DNA of 64,000 nucleotides from Dromiciops gliroides (GCF_019393635.1 NC_057866.1:164566403-164630402); one strand, 5' to 3'; positions 11,303 through 22,122 are shown, counted from the first letter of the stretch. Notes: generated by a model not told the origin, from the sequence alone. Program-made: numbers and translations.

Positions 11303-11393
11303 GCTTTTGCAGGGCAATGACGGTCAAGTGACTTGCCCAGCGTCACACAGCTAGTAAGTGTCAAGTGTCTGAGGTTGGATTTGAACTCAGGTA
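11303..11393 (-). mobile_element. Partial S1 SINE, antisense
   Basis: Only the sense-3' half is present: 'gggcaatgacggtcaagtga' to 'gatttgaactcaggta'. Confidence 0.88.
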
Positions 11394-11468
11394 TAAACTC
11401 TGTTTCTCTCCCAGCATTATTAGCACAGTGCTCTGCCACATAGTAAGTACTCAGTAAATTTAGATTCC
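11394..11468 (+). mobile_element. L2-like 3' end fragment
   Basis: Short match: 'cccagcattattagcacagt', 'catagtaagtactcagtaaa'. Confidence 0.55.
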
Positions 11469-12660
11469 TCAGGGTAGCAGAAAGGGTCAGTTTTTCATCT
11501 GCAAACTAAAAGAGATAGCTTGAAATTAGACTTTGCAATTGATTTCAGCGGAGCCATGATAGCTAGGAACTTTCGCACAACACAAACTTTGCTCTGGATA
11601 AGTGGCATGAAGCAGGCCCTCAAATGTAGGCAGAGAAAATGGAACATCACTATGAGGTCACTATTATGAAGGATGCTTAGGTCGAGGGAAAAGTTCACCC
11701 CAGGGTGGGACAGGTGTGGACTTCATCCCTTCTCAATGATCTGATAGTAGCCAATACAGTAGCCAAATAGTCCTACTAACTAGGTGACACACTCCTGTTA
11801 CTAATGGATTGCAATTACTGTCAGCCCCCTCTAAATTAGGTGCCCTGGGGCAAAACTCTAGTCACCCAACTTAGTGGTGGTTCTGGATTTTAATAGACAA
11901 AATGAAAGAGTTGTAGGGTTCATTTTTTTTAGTAGTGCAAAACTCTTTCCTCAGATGAACAATAGTTTAATGCAGGGAAAAAAATACTAAATGATGCTCT
12001 ACAAAACTCACAAGCAAAGGAAAGGTAACCATCAAGGAGAGTTTCCATCTCGTGACAAAACCCTAGGAGAGCCACAGCAGCTGCAGCCTCTCCTAATGAG
12101 GTGTCTGTTTAAACCAGGAGACATCCCAGGTGGCAAAACTTGCAGTCCCTCAGGATGGTTTGGTTCCACCCCTACCTGGGAGGAAAAGATGAAGCTCAGG
12201 TCAAGCAGTGCTTCTCAAGTGGAAAAAAGTGTCAGTTCTATCGAGAAAATATTGGTGCTTAAGGCTAGATTAGGAATTTTTGGCAACTTGGATCCTAAGA
12301 GAATTTACCTTTGCTACTAAAATTTCAGATTGTGAAGCAGTGTACAGTGGGGCTGAGTTTCCTATAATTTTAAATTCTATAACTTATGATATACAATTGT
12401 ATAACAATAACATGCAAAGATAAAAACAAAAATAATCCCTAACTTCAAGAGACATATTCTAATGGAATGATAGATAAATGTCTACATAGAGGAAGAAATA
12501 CAGTAAAATTTAGAGAGATCCAGAATACCTACTATATGCCAGACACTGTGTCACGGATATCCTGGTAGGAGTTGAATCCTGAAGGAAGATCAAGATTCCG
12601 AGTGTTGGAGATAGTAAACTATGCCTTCCAAGCAAAGTTGTGGGAAGAAAGTAATTACAT
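11469..12660. other. Unassigned non-coding sequence
   Basis: No gene or confident repeat. A reading frame at 11991-12320 (109 codons) has no recognisable domain and is not called. Confidence 0.5.
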
Positions 12661-12862
12661 GTTACAGATTTAGACCTGGAAGGGACCCTTAGAGCTTATC
12701 TAGTCCAACCCATTATTTTAAAGATGAGAAAAGGTAGCCCAGATAACTTGCCCAAGGTCACATAGATAGTATCAGAGATCACATTAGAGATATGATTTGA
12801 ACCCAGGTCCTCTGACTCCAAGGCTAAAGTTCTTTTCTTTCCATCATACCTTATGACTTCCT
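12661..12862 (-). mobile_element. MIR/MAR1-type SINE, antisense
   Basis: Near full length: 'gacctggaagggaccctta', 'cttatctagtccaaccca', 'acttgcccaaggtcacata', 'tttgaacccaggtcctctga'. Confidence 0.88.
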
Positions 12863-12901
12863 CTAAATCAAGTTTGTTATTAGTATTGGAATGAGTTTTT
12901 C

Positions 12902-13061
12902 TTTGTTTTTTGTTGTTGTTGTTTAGTGAGGTAATTGGGGTAAAGTGACTTGCCCAGGGTCACACAGCTAGTAGTAAGTGTCAAGGGTCTGAGGTCGGAT
13001 TTGAACTCAGGTCCTCCTGAATCCAGGGCCAGTGCTTTATCCAGTGCACCACCTAGTGACC
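12902..13061 (-). mobile_element. S1 SINE, antisense
   Basis: Full antisense S1; the flanking host text ggaatgag..tttct is repeated on both sides (from 12888 and from 13062). Confidence 0.94.
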
Positions 13062-13139
13062 GGAATGAGGTTTTCTATATCAAATCCATTTTGATCAAGA
13101 GAACATAGACTCATTATGTCCCATTATCAATAAAAGGAA

Positions 13140-13270
13140 CATTTTATGACATTCCTTCCTTCACTTAACAAACATTTATTTAGCACTTTACTACTATATA
13201 GAAGTCATCATGCTAGGTACTGAGAGGTACAAAGAATGATCTAATATGGATTGTGATCTAATTCCTGTAT
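13140..13270. repeat. 'aacatttattnagcac' interspersed repeat
   Basis: Contains 'aacaaacatttatttagcac' and 'catgctaggtactgagaggt'. The same pattern recurs at 22855, 32845, 43210, 44040 and 52310. Family name uncertain. Confidence 0.55.
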
Positions 13271-13284
13271 AACAGTTACAGACA

Positions 13285-13400
13285 GCATTCTATAAACAAA
13301 CCACTTAACTTCTCTAGGCTTCAGTTCCTCATCTGTATATGAGAGGATTGGACAAGGTGGCCTTGGGAGATCCTCTCAATGAAAAATCTAAGATCCTAGT
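13285..13400 (+). mobile_element. MIR-like SINE 3' half, sense
   Basis: 'ccacttaacttctctaggct', 'cagttcctcatctgtatatg', then 'tgagaggattggacaaggtg'. Confidence 0.7.
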
Positions 13401-13404
13401 CCAA

Positions 13405-13612
13405 AACTTTAATATTATAGATCCAGAGCTGGAAGGGACATCTGAGGCCATCTAGTCTAACCCTCTCTTTAAAGGTGAGGAGGCTAAGATCCAAAGAGAT
13501 CAGAAAACTCACTCAAGGTCACCTAGATAGTAAATGGCAGAACTGGATTCAAAATACAGATCCTCTGACTCAGGAATCTAGCATCCTTTCTGCTGTGTTA
13601 TGCTGCCTTGGG
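13405..13612 (-). mobile_element. MIR/MAR1-type SINE, antisense
   Basis: 'gagctggaagggacatctga', 'ccatctagtctaaccctctc', 'actcaaggtcacctagatag', then 'cctctgactcagg'. Confidence 0.82.
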
Positions 13613-13929
13613 TGTGTTAAATTGCTTCAAGTTCCCAAAGGGCAAGAATAGGTACTAAATGCAAGTAGAAATTTTCTCTGGTTTACCGACAAGCAGGTTC
13701 CAAATCTCTTGTACAATTTTCTTCAACCTTTCAGTGGTCTATTATTTATTTAGAATGGATACTGCCTCAATATACGAATAGGGCCCTGTAACTTAGTAGA
13801 CAAGTTAGGTCTTTTGAGTGTTGCTATTGCCAAAAAAATTAATCACTTTGAAACCAACTTTGTGATAAATGTCTTGGAATTTAGCTAGGCAGGTCTTTGG
13901 ACAACAGACCTATAACAGAAGTCTTTCCA

Positions 13930-13976
13930 TCTTCACCTCCTTGGCCCTCAGTTTCCTCGTCTGTAAAATGAAGAGA
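13930..13976 (+). mobile_element. MIR tail fragment
   Basis: 'ggccctcagtttcctcgtct' followed by 'gtaaaatgaagagattcaa'; only the tail is preserved. Confidence 0.6.
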
Positions 13977-13979
13977 TTC

Positions 13980-14400
13980 AAAGGAAGAAGGAAGGGACCC
14001 ATATGTACAAAAATATTTATAGTGACTCTTTTTGTGGTGGTGTTGTTATTGTTCAGTCATGTCTAATTCTTTGTGACTCCATTTGAGGTTTTCTTGGCAA
14101 AGATGCTGTATTGGTTTGCCATTTCCTTCTCTAGCTCATTTTACAGGGAGGCAAACAGGGTTAAGTGACTTGTCCAGAATCACACAGATAGTGTCCAAGG
14201 CCATAACTGAACCCAGGAAGATTAACCTTCCTAACTCCAGTCCTGGTGTTTTATCTACTGTGCCACTTACTTGCCCCATTGTGGTATCAAAGACCTAGAA
14301 ATTTAAGGGCATATGCATCAACTGGGGAATGACTAAATGAATTGTGGTATTTGAATATAATGTAATGCTATTGGGCCATAAGAAATGATAAAAGGGATGG
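13980..14400 (+). mobile_element. Old L1 ORF2 C-terminal segment, left part
   Basis: Sense L1: 'acccatatgtacaaaaatat', then after an S2 insertion 'tcaactggggaatgactaaa' and 'ttgggccataagaaatgata'. The sequence stops at about 14400, and the expected continuation is found at 18214. Confidence 0.8.
14040..14278 (-). mobile_element. S2 (MAR-like) SINE, antisense, inside L1
   Basis: Complete antisense S2. The host L1 bases ttgtggt are repeated at 14033-14039 and 14279-14285. Confidence 0.9.
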
Positions 14401-14569
14401 CCCTTCCCCCACTGACTCCTCCCTTATACCTCTCAATCCAACACCTACCCCTCAACCTCCTCTCACTCTACGACTACGAACCCAAACAGTGCTCTCTGGA
14501 ATACTGTTACATGGGTAATAAACTAGATTTCACCTGACGACATTTCCTGTCTTGCTCATTCTATATCCC

Positions 14570-15170
14570 TGTGTATTGTAAAGGTTTCGAGACTTGCTAG
14601 GTAGAATAAGCACGCGCACACTTCTGGAGCTACAAGAACTTTATTAATTATAGGAGAGTGAGTTAGACAAGGACAATGGGTTTCAGAAGCACAGAAACAG
14701 AGAAACAAAGACACAACAATTCCAATCACAACTACAGTAATAAAAGACACACGTCACCAAGTCAGGGAAGCACCAACATCTGGATTTCTAGCTGGGGAAT
14801 TCCAGTTCACAGCTTCCAGAGTCCTGACTGGGAAAGGCCCCAGGCAGAGCATCCTCTCCAAGGGTGAGATTGCAAAGACCACTTTATCAGTGAAGACTCA
14901 GATACAGTTTTAAACAAAGAAAACATTAAGTCAACTGCTTGCTTGACCAGCAGAGATGTTATCTTCCTTTCTCAAAGGCTGGTCAAGCCCGTGAGATAGG
15001 AAGAACATCCTGCTTTGACCAGAATACATTTATCTGTTTCCAAACTTCTGCAAAGGTTCTGTTTTGTTCCAAGCAAGCAGGCCAGGCTTTCGAGGAAGAA
15101 AACAAACCTATCAATCATCCTGATTGATTAAAAAAAAAGGGTCCCAGCAAGTCTATATTCTCATGAACAG
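14570..15170 (-). mobile_element. Probable solo LTR, antisense, inside the L2 copy
   Basis: Unrelated to the surrounding L2 text. On the minus strand it shows an LTR-like layout with an AATAAA signal (complement of tttatt at about 14640) and about 70 bp of U5-like sequence ending near 14570. The ends and target duplication are not resolved, so the boundaries are approximate. Confidence 0.5.
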
Positions 15171-15818
15171 GGAAGATCTTCCTGATTTCATACTTAGCCC
15201 CTCACCCTGCACTCCCTGAGACCTAGTTTGCTCCTGATGATCCAGCTTCCGTGGCTACCCTTCCTAACACTGTTGGCACTTTGACTCATACACCACAACT
15301 AACTGGTCATGGTGGTGGAGTTGAATTGCTCTTTCCTCCCCACTGCTACTCCCAGGCTCTCCCTGTAACACTAACCCAGTAAGGACTTCTCTTTCTTTGA
15401 GGTTCATTCAGTCCCGATTTATTAACTCAATCAAGATTCTGATAGCTATTGTCTATGGACCTCCAGAACACTCCTTCCCTCCTCAGTAAGTTCAGTGCCT
15501 GGATCACACTCTTTTTTCCCCTAACCGTTGCTTTCATACTATTTGAATTCAAACTGCATGTTGATACTCCCTCATAAACTCTAACCTTCCAATTCCTCAA
15601 TTTAATAATTTCCCACGATGTAACTTCCTCCAACCCCTCAGCCATGTACAAATATGGTAATACTCTTGATCTTGCCAACACCCACAAGTGTTCCACATAT
15701 TCATGAACTCTGAAATTCCTTTATCTGATCATAATCTGTGGTTATTCCACCTCTCCCTCTCTCTTGCAATTCCAACCCTGGTCAGTTCTTTCTCAGGTGA
15801 TCACCCTTGCATTGGGTT

Positions 15819-15935
15819 ATTTATTTATGTATTTACTTACTTATTAATTAATTAATTCATCCATCCATCCATTTATTTATTTACTTATTTATTCATTTAT
15901 CTATCTATCTATTTATTCATTCATTCATTCATTCG
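15819..15935. repeat. (ATTT/ATTC/ATCT)n low-complexity tract
   Basis: Impure tetranucleotide tract of TTTA, TTAA, ATCC and ATTC units inside the L2 copy. Confidence 0.9.
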
Positions 15936-17301
15936 CTTCACCATCTTCACCCTTTGGCAAACCATTTCTACTCTATATTGTCCTCTTCTCTTGAGGCCCT
16001 TGCCCTTTTATTCTCTTGAAGATCTTAACCATTCAAGACCTAGCCTTGAATTACCCCCGTAATCCATTGCCTTTGCTCTTACTAACATGTTGTTGATTTA
16101 AGCTGGAGAAAATAACGAAACTGCTCATTAGGTCTACAACTACAAGTTCACATGACATAATCTTTGAGAGGGCCCCTCATTGCAGCAAGGCATTCTTTTT
16201 ATACCTCCCTAACTATTCACTATCCCACTCACCCAAAGAGCTTTTCCAAACTTTTTATCCCTTCTCAAACCTCCCACATCCCCTTCCCTCTCAGTTGAGA
16301 ACCTTGCCTCATAGTTTATTGAAAAAAAAATTGAGGCTACTTGGTGAAGGTTCCTTCTTTTCCCTTCTTAATCTCACATCACTCAGATGCCTTTTACTAC
16401 TATCTCCTCCTTTATCCCTGTTTCACCCCAAGAAGTGACTCTTCTTGCCAAGGCAAACACCTCTACATGCACAAATGATCCCATTCCATCCTATCTTTTT
16501 CAACAGATTGCCTCTTTTATCATTCCTATTCTCTCACTACTCTCCAATATCTCCCTATCTACTAGCTGCTTCCCCCCTTCCTACAAACATGCTTGTCTCC
16601 CCTTTTCTCAAGAAACACTCAATAGATCTGTTTAGCCTTGATAGTTATCATCCTATATCTCTCCTGCCTTTTGTGGTTAAACTCCTTGAGAAGGCCTCTA
16701 CAATGGATGTCACAGCTCCATTTCCTCTCACTGTTCTTAACTCACACATTCTGCCTTCTGACCTCATCATTAAACTGAAACTGCTCTCCCCCAGGTTACC
16801 AATGATCTCTTAATTGCCACATCTAATAGCTTTTTCTCAATGTCTTGAACTTCCTTCAGCCTTTGACACTGTCTGTTGATCACCTCTTCTCTTTGATGCT
16901 AGGTGTTTGTTTTTATCACAGTGGTTTCTCCTAGTTCTTCTCCTCCCTGTCTGTCTACTTCTTAGTCTCCTTTCCTTCATTTTCATCTCCTTTGCTTCAT
17001 CTTCATCCAAGTCATGCCCATTAACTGTGGATTTCCCCTGAGATCTTCTTATCTCCCTCTATACTGTTTCACTCCATCTCATCAGCTCCCATAGATTCAA
17101 TTATCATCTCTATGCTAATGATTCTCATATCTTCTCATCTAGCCTTAACCTCTCTGCTGATCTCCAGTCTCACATCTCCAGTTGCCTACTGCATATTTCA
17201 AACTAGATGTCCCATAGACATTTTAAACTCAACATGTCCCAAGGTGAACATAATATCTTTCTTCCCCAAACCTCCTCTCTTCCTAACTTCCCTCTAAATC
17301 T

Positions 17302-17454
17302 CTCCCCCCCCCCCGCCCCCCAGGGCAATGAGGGTTAAGTGGCTTACCCAGGGTCACACAGCTAGTAAGTGTTAAGTGTCTGAGGTTGGATTTAAACTCA
17401 GGTCCTCCTGACTTCAGGGCCAGTGCTCTATCCACTGCACCACCTGGCTGCCCC
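17302..17454 (-). mobile_element. S1 SINE, antisense, inside L2 copy
   Basis: Full antisense S1, but the tail side is C-rich (cccccccccccccgcccccc) rather than T-rich. No clear target duplication. Confidence 0.9.
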
Positions 17455-18213
17455 TATCCTTGATTCTTCATTTCTCTTCACCCTTCATATACAACCAGTT
17501 GTCAAGATCTGTCATTTCTTCCTTCACAACATCTCTCCTATATGCCTCTCCTCTAAAACTACCACTATTCTGGTGTTGACCCTCATCTCCTCACACCCGG
17601 GCTATTATAAATAACCTTCTGTTCGGTCTCCTTACATCATCTCTCTCCACTCCTATTCATCCATTGTTCTGCCTAAAATACAAATCTTACCATATCACCC
17701 TCCACCCCTCAAAAAACTACAGTTGCTCCCTTTTACATCTAGGACCAAATAGACTATGTTTGGCTTTTAATGCCTTCATAATCTCTTCTCACTTCTATTT
17801 CCAATCTCTTACACCTCCCTCCTCTCCAAATGTTGTTCCTTGAAGAAAACACTCCATCCTCCTACTCCTAAGCATTTTCCCTGGCTGTCCTCAAAGCCTG
17901 GAGTGTTTTCCTCCTCATCTCTGCCTCCTGATTTCCCTGGCTTCCCTCAAATCTCAGCTAAAGGCTTACCTTCTACAAGAAGCTTTTTTCTGTCTTCAGT
18001 CTCTTAGTGCCTTCCCTCTAAGACTACTCGCAATTCACATGTGTATATCTTGGTTGTACATAGTTGTTTGCATGATTTCTCTCCTATTAGAATGAGCTCC
18101 TTGACAGCAGGGACTGGTGTTTTTGTTTGTTGTTTTTGCCTTTCTTTGTATCCCCAGCAATTAGCACAGAGCTTGGCATATAGCAAGCACTTAAAATTGC
18201 TAATGAACTGACT

Positions 18214-18720
18214 GAGAGAAACATGAAAATTTGCATGAACTGATGCAGAGGGAAATGAGCAGAACCAAGAGAACAATCTATATAATAACAACATTGTAAA
18301 AACTAACAACTTTGAAATGCCTAAGAACTCTGATAAATGCCATCATCAACCATCATTCCAGAAGACCAAAGATGAAGCATGTTACCTACCTCTTCACAAA
18401 GAGATGAAGGAGGACTCTGGGTGGAAAATGAGGGACATACATTCTGGCACAGAGATTGTGGAAATTAATTTTGCTTTGCTATGTGAATTTGTTGAAAATG
18501 CTTTTTTTTTTTTTTTAGTGAGGCAATTGGGGTTAAGTGACTTGCCCAGGGTCACACAGCTAGTAAGTGTTAAGTGTCTGAGGCCGGATTTGAACTCAGG
18601 TACTCCTGAATCCAGGGCAGGTGCTCCATCCACTGTGCCATCTAGCTGCCCCGAAAATGCTTTTTTAATTGGAGGAATTGGGATGGAGAGAAAATAAATT
18701 TTGTTAATTGAAAAAATTAA
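18214..18720 (+). mobile_element. Old L1 ORF2 end and 3' UTR, right part
   Basis: Resumes with 'gagaaacatgaaaatttgca', 'tgaactgatgcagagggaaa', 'gagcagaaccaagagaacaa', then 3' UTR. It is the natural continuation of the segment ending at 14400. Confidence 0.8.
18508..18652 (-). mobile_element. S1 SINE, antisense, inside L1 3' UTR
   Basis: Target duplication gaaaatgctttttt at 18494-18507 and 18653-18666. Confidence 0.95.
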
Positions 18721-19215
18721 ATGTCTAAAAATGGAAGGGGTTGAATGGTAAGATGTGGTTCAACTCTAAATCTTCTGATTTATTTATTTTTTTATGAACG
18801 TGCCAGAGTTTTCACTTTATTGGCATAGTCAACGGGCATCTCCCTGCCAAAATGGTACATTAGAATAAGACTTTGGTGGAAAATTGCTAAGAGTATTAAT
18901 GGCTTATCAGGCCTAATTCTGCAAAGTTAAAAAAAAAAAGAGGCACCGGAAAAGTGACTTCTTTCTTTAAAAAATAAAATTAATATGACCATCAGAAAAG
19001 CTTTAGGGAAACTGGCAAGGAAATTCTATCTGTGATATGTATGCATTATACATATAAATGATTCAAATCTTTCTTTGAATATTTTTCATCATGAATGGAA
19101 TCTGTCCTGATTCAAATGTCATCTTTTCTGATTTCAGACCCGCCTTTGAGATCCGTTAGTTCCTGTACTGGTGCCTAGCCAAGGGATGTGAGCCCTGCCC
19201 TTGAGTCTCCTTCCT
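18721..19215. other. Unassigned sequence upstream of the DCLK2 promoter
   Basis: AT-rich, no repeat recognised. It could hold distal promoter elements; none can be named. Confidence 0.5.
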
Positions 19216-19216
19216 T

Positions 19217-19262
19217 TGTAGTTGTGTGTGTATGTGTGTGTGTGTGGTGGTGGGGGGGGGGG
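19217..19262. repeat. GT/G-rich low-complexity tract
   Basis: Impure GT repeat followed by a poly-G run just upstream of the CpG-rich block. Confidence 0.9.
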
Positions 19263-20303
19263 TTATCCTTTCCTCTCTAATCCGAGCTCTTTTACGTTGA
19301 TCCTCTGGAGGAGCATGTGCAGCTGCTTCTGCGCTCATTACAATGCTGAGCTGGAGTAGATGTCAGGGTAGGAGGCGTGAGGCTTCCTAGGACCCAGGAG
19401 AAGCCCGTTCCTCCGGTTCTGCATTGCCATTAGTGCGGACCGGCGTGCGGCTTCCTCCTCCTATAGCAGCTTCAGCGCGGGCCGGCAGGCGGGCACCCGG
19501 GCTAGAAGCCGCCTCTAGCCTAGACCGAGGGTACCCGTGGGTGGGAAACCGCGAGCCAGAGGGGGTGGGGAGAAGGGAAGGGCGGGGGTGCGTTTGTTTG
19601 CCGGGCCGTGTCCTTCTCATTGATGCTCGCCTGGAAATCAGCGGATTTTAATTTCATTATTCCCTCTATTAACGGGGTCTGCTCTTTTATTTATTTGAAG
19701 GGGTGGTGAGGTCGTGGGGGCATCAGCAGGGCTGCAGGTTTCTTTAGGCTTGCATGAGCGGTTGCCCCGCCCCCGCACCACCCGGGCTCACGCGCCCCAG
19801 GGGAAGGGCTGTGAGTGAGGGTTGGGTGGGTCAGGCGGCGGCCCGCAGGCATCCACCGGGTGGTCTACGGCCCTGGTGCGCTTGCCACGCCGGCTAGCCG
19901 CACGCCACAGAGCACGGGGATTGGGAGGCAGAGCGGCGTCCCCGGGCCGCGCTGGGGTGGGCGGGGGTGCGTGACGCGCTCGTGCGCGGGTACATTGGAT
20001 GCGTCTCTCTCAGGACTCCTTCCCCTCCCCCCTTTCCTCTCCAAAGAGCGGCGAATTGAGAGAGCCGGGTCGTTAGCCAGCAGCTGGAGCTTGCAACACC
20101 CCGTGGGGCATTGTGTGTTTGTGTGCCTGCGTGGGCAGAGGGCGGAAAGGGCAGCGAACCGGGGGCCACCCTCGGAAGTTTGTAGCCTTGCTCGGAACAG
20201 CCTCGCTCCTCCTGAGGCTGTTGCAAGCGGCTCCCCAGTCAGCTGGAGTTAGGGGGCTTTGGGCAGTGTTGTGTCTGCGTGTGGGGGCGTCAGGGAGACC
20301 GGG

Positions 20304-20348
20304 ATGGAGACTCTAATGGGCACCACCAGGCACAGCTGGCACTTGTAG
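20304..20348 (+). other. Possible upstream ORF in DCLK2 leader (14 codons)
   Basis: ATG at 20304 with A at -3 and G at +4 (gggATGg), a second in-frame ATG at 20316, stop TAG at 20346-20348. It matters only if the mRNA starts upstream of it, which is not established. Confidence 0.3.
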
Positions 20349-20443
20349 AGCAGGGCCGCATCCCGAGGCAGGCAAGCTCGCTTCTTTGGCTGCAGCTCTC
20401 TGTTCACACCCCTCAAAGCCATCACCCAGGAGAGGGGCGTAGG

Positions 20444-20473
20444 ATGCTGGCCCCAGGGGCCCCAGAACCTTAA
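20444..20473 (+). other. Possible upstream ORF in DCLK2 leader (9 codons)
   Basis: ATG at 20444, stop TAA at 20471-20473, about 110 nt before the main start. Weak Kozak context (C at +4). Confidence 0.25.
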
Positions 20474-20583
20474 GGTGCATTCAAACGGAGTACCGAATCT
20501 CACTTCCTTTGTGACTTAAGTGACTAAGGAGATTTGGCTGGCATATCTTTGGTGAGAGGCTCAGGAGCTTTCCTACCATAATC

Positions 20584-21004
20584 ATGGCCAACACCCGGAG
20601 TATTGAGCTTGAACATTTTGAGGAAAGGGACAAAAGGCAGCGGCCTGGCTCCAGGAGAGGGGGGCCCAGCTCCTCGGGGGGCAGCAGCAGCTCAGGCCCC
20701 AAGGGCAATGGGCTCATCCCCAGCCCCGCACACAGTGCCCACTGCAGTTTCTACCGCACCCGGACTTTGCAGGCCCTCAGCTCCGAAAAGAAAGCCAAGA
20801 AGGCCCGCTTCTACCGGAATGGGGACAGGTACTTCAAGGGCTTGGTTTATGCCATCTCCAGCGACCGCTTCAGGTCCTTCGATGCCCTGCTCATGGAGCT
20901 CACCCGCTCCCTATCGGACAACGTGAACCTGCCTCAGGGAGTCCGAACCATTTACACCATTGATGGAAGCCGGAAACTCACAAGCCTGGAGGAGCTGGTG
21001 GAAG
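20584..21004 (+). CDS. DCLK2: DCLK2 coding exon 1 (doublecortin-like kinase 2, N-terminus)
   Basis: Encodes residues 1-140 and the first base of codon 141. DCLK2 is a microtubule-associated protein with two doublecortin (DCX) domains and a C-terminal Ser/Thr kinase domain, acting on microtubules in neurons. This exon carries a Ser/Gly-rich leader (residues 20-45) and the first DCX domain (from about residue 72, [13 protein letters not shown], through [16 protein letters not shown]). The N-terminus [20 protein letters not shown] and the [15 protein letters not shown] stretch are DCLK2-like; DCX and DCLK1 have shorter, different leaders. The start is supported by an in-frame TGA at 20521, A at -3 and G at +4. 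The exon ends at a good donor (gaag|gtaaga), phase 1. Partial gene: the rest lies downstream. Paralogue assignment rests on remembered family sequences. Confidence 0.95.
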
Positions 21005-21107
21005 GTAAGAAAGTGGCAGGTGGCAGCTCATGGGGTGCTGCTGCAGGATGCTGCTGTGGAGCAGGTGGAACAGCAGGGCAACCTAGACAGCGATTCTCTT
21101 CCATTTG

Positions 21108-21110
<3 letters not shown>

Positions 21111-21147
<37 letters not shown>
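21111..21147. repeat. (TG)n microsatellite
   Basis: About 18 uninterrupted TG units roughly 105 bp after the exon 1 donor. Confidence 0.97.
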
Positions 21148-21148
<1 letters not shown>

Positions 21149-21269
21149 CTCGCTTGCCTTTGCATACTGTGTATAAAACTCCCATATGCTCTGAACTTAA
21201 AAAACCCTTTTAGTGATGATTAAAGGCTGGGATCCAATATTGCCTTAAAGTGCTTTATTATGCTTCTAA

Positions 21270-21490
21270 AATTACCCAAATGCCGCCTTCTGTCTACCCC
21301 TCCCCCGCATCACTCCAGATTACTTTCATATATTTTGTGTATAAACACTTACATGTATCCATGTTGTTTCTTCCCAGTAGAATGTAAGCTCCCTGAGGAC
21401 AAGGATGGTTTAGTTTTTGTCTTTGTATCCCCAGTGACTAGCAGGGCGCATGGTACATAGTAAGTGCTTAATAAATAGGAATGAAGGAAG
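21270..21490 (+). mobile_element. L2-like LINE 3' end
   Basis: 'agaatgtaagctccctgagg', 'tgtctttgtatccccagtga' and 'catagtaagtgcttaataaa' in order: a clear L2 3' end. Confidence 0.8.
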
Positions 21491-21544
21491 TACAAACCAA
21501 TACAAAGAAGCAACTTTCTCTGCAGAGATCTGTACATCCCTTTT

Positions 21545-21620
21545 CTGATTTAATTCCTTCACTCATCGAGCCCTTGAGTCACTACTGTGTGGGAGCACCA
21601 TGCTTGGCATTTGGGGAGAT
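21545..21620. repeat. 'gagcaccatgcttggcattt' interspersed repeat fragment
   Basis: Weak member of the 'aacatttattaagcac' group seen elsewhere in the window. Confidence 0.4.
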
Positions 21621-21754
21621 TTAAAACTTATAAAAGGCACAATCCCAGGATTCTCTTGGAATTTTTGCACAGGGTCCTTCAGGATATTCTGCAGATTTTA
21701 GAGATTATCGAGGTGAATCCGCATGGTATACATATGAGGTGAGACATTTGGTAT

Positions 21755-22122
21755 ACAGCTGGATACAGTGTGAAGAACGCTGGATTTGGAATTAAATGAC
21801 CTGGGTTCAAATTCCAGCTTGCTCTGCCTATTATCTGTGTGACCTTGAGCAAGTCTCTCTCTTTTTTTTTTTTTGCTGGGCAATGGGGGTTAAGTGACTT
21901 GCCCAGGGTCACACAGCTAGTAAGTCAAGTGTCTGAGGCAGGATCTGAACCCAGGTACTCCTGAATCCAGGGCCGGTGCTCTATCCACTGTGCCACCTAG
22001 TCGCCCCCTTGAGCAAGTCTCTTAACCTCTCTTAATCCTCACTTTGCTCAACTGTAAAATGAAGCAATTGGATCACATGTTCTCTAAGGGGTCTTCCAGA
22101 TCTAAATCTGTGAATCTCTGAT
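21755..22122 (+). mobile_element. MIR-type SINE, sense, split by S1
   Basis: 'gaagaacgctggatttggaa', 'gggttcaaattccagcttgc', 'gtgtgaccttgagcaagtct', S1 insertion, then 'taacctctcttaatcctcac' and the tail. Confidence 0.85.
21859..22007 (-). mobile_element. S1 SINE, antisense, inside MIR
   Basis: Target duplication cttgagcaagtctct at 21844-21858 and 22008-22022. Confidence 0.96.

Larger units (their letters stand above)
14401..18213 (+). mobile_element. L2-clade LINE, sense, long decayed copy
   Basis: A 3.8-kb block between two parts of one old L1. Conceptual translation around 15420-15760 gives endonuclease-like words (HVD after a hydrophobic stretch, NTLDLA, LSDHN). At 16387-16700 it gives reverse-transcriptase-like words (DPIPSYL, KHACLPF, then in another frame SYHPISLLPFVVKLLEK). 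The 3' end (17800-18213) has the L2 signature: 'gcctggagtgttttcctcct', 'gctccttgacagcagggact', 'tgtatccccagcaattagca', and a 'gaactgactga' end. Stops and frame shifts are numerous. Interrupted by an LTR-like block and an S1 SINE. Confidence 0.75.
19390..20480 (+). promoter_or_regulatory. DCLK2: CpG-island promoter and 5' leader of DCLK2
   Basis: CG dinucleotides are dense from about 19390 to 20240, in sharp contrast with the AT-rich flanks, and the block lies just upstream of the DCLK2 start codon. A GC-box-like site (ccccgcccccg) lies at about 19765 and a second GC-rich box (gtgggcgggg) near 19957, followed by gtgacgcg at 19971, which could bind CREB/ATF-type factors. No TATA box is convincing. 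The transcription start cannot be placed from sequence; a dispersed CpG-type start region is inferred. An untranslated first exon or spliced leader cannot be excluded. Confidence 0.75.

Noticed and set aside
14556..14750. Hydrophobic antisense frame in the LTR-like block as a membrane protein
   Set aside because: 64 codons, no matching family, spans an LTR-like non-coding region.
15819..15935. Possible CRISPR-like or satellite array
   Set aside because: It is an impure tetranucleotide tract with no spacer structure; this is a vertebrate nuclear sequence.
19387..20503. Long open frames in both strands of the CpG-rich block (e.g. 19815-20252, 19894-20226)
   Set aside because: GC-rich DNA lacks stop codons by chance. 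Composition is low-complexity, several need non-ATG starts, and no domain is recognisable; the block fits a promoter/leader.
20603..20926. Overlapping +frame ORF of 107 codons inside DCLK2 exon 1
   Set aside because: A shadow of the real frame, which is identified by the doublecortin domain and splice phase.
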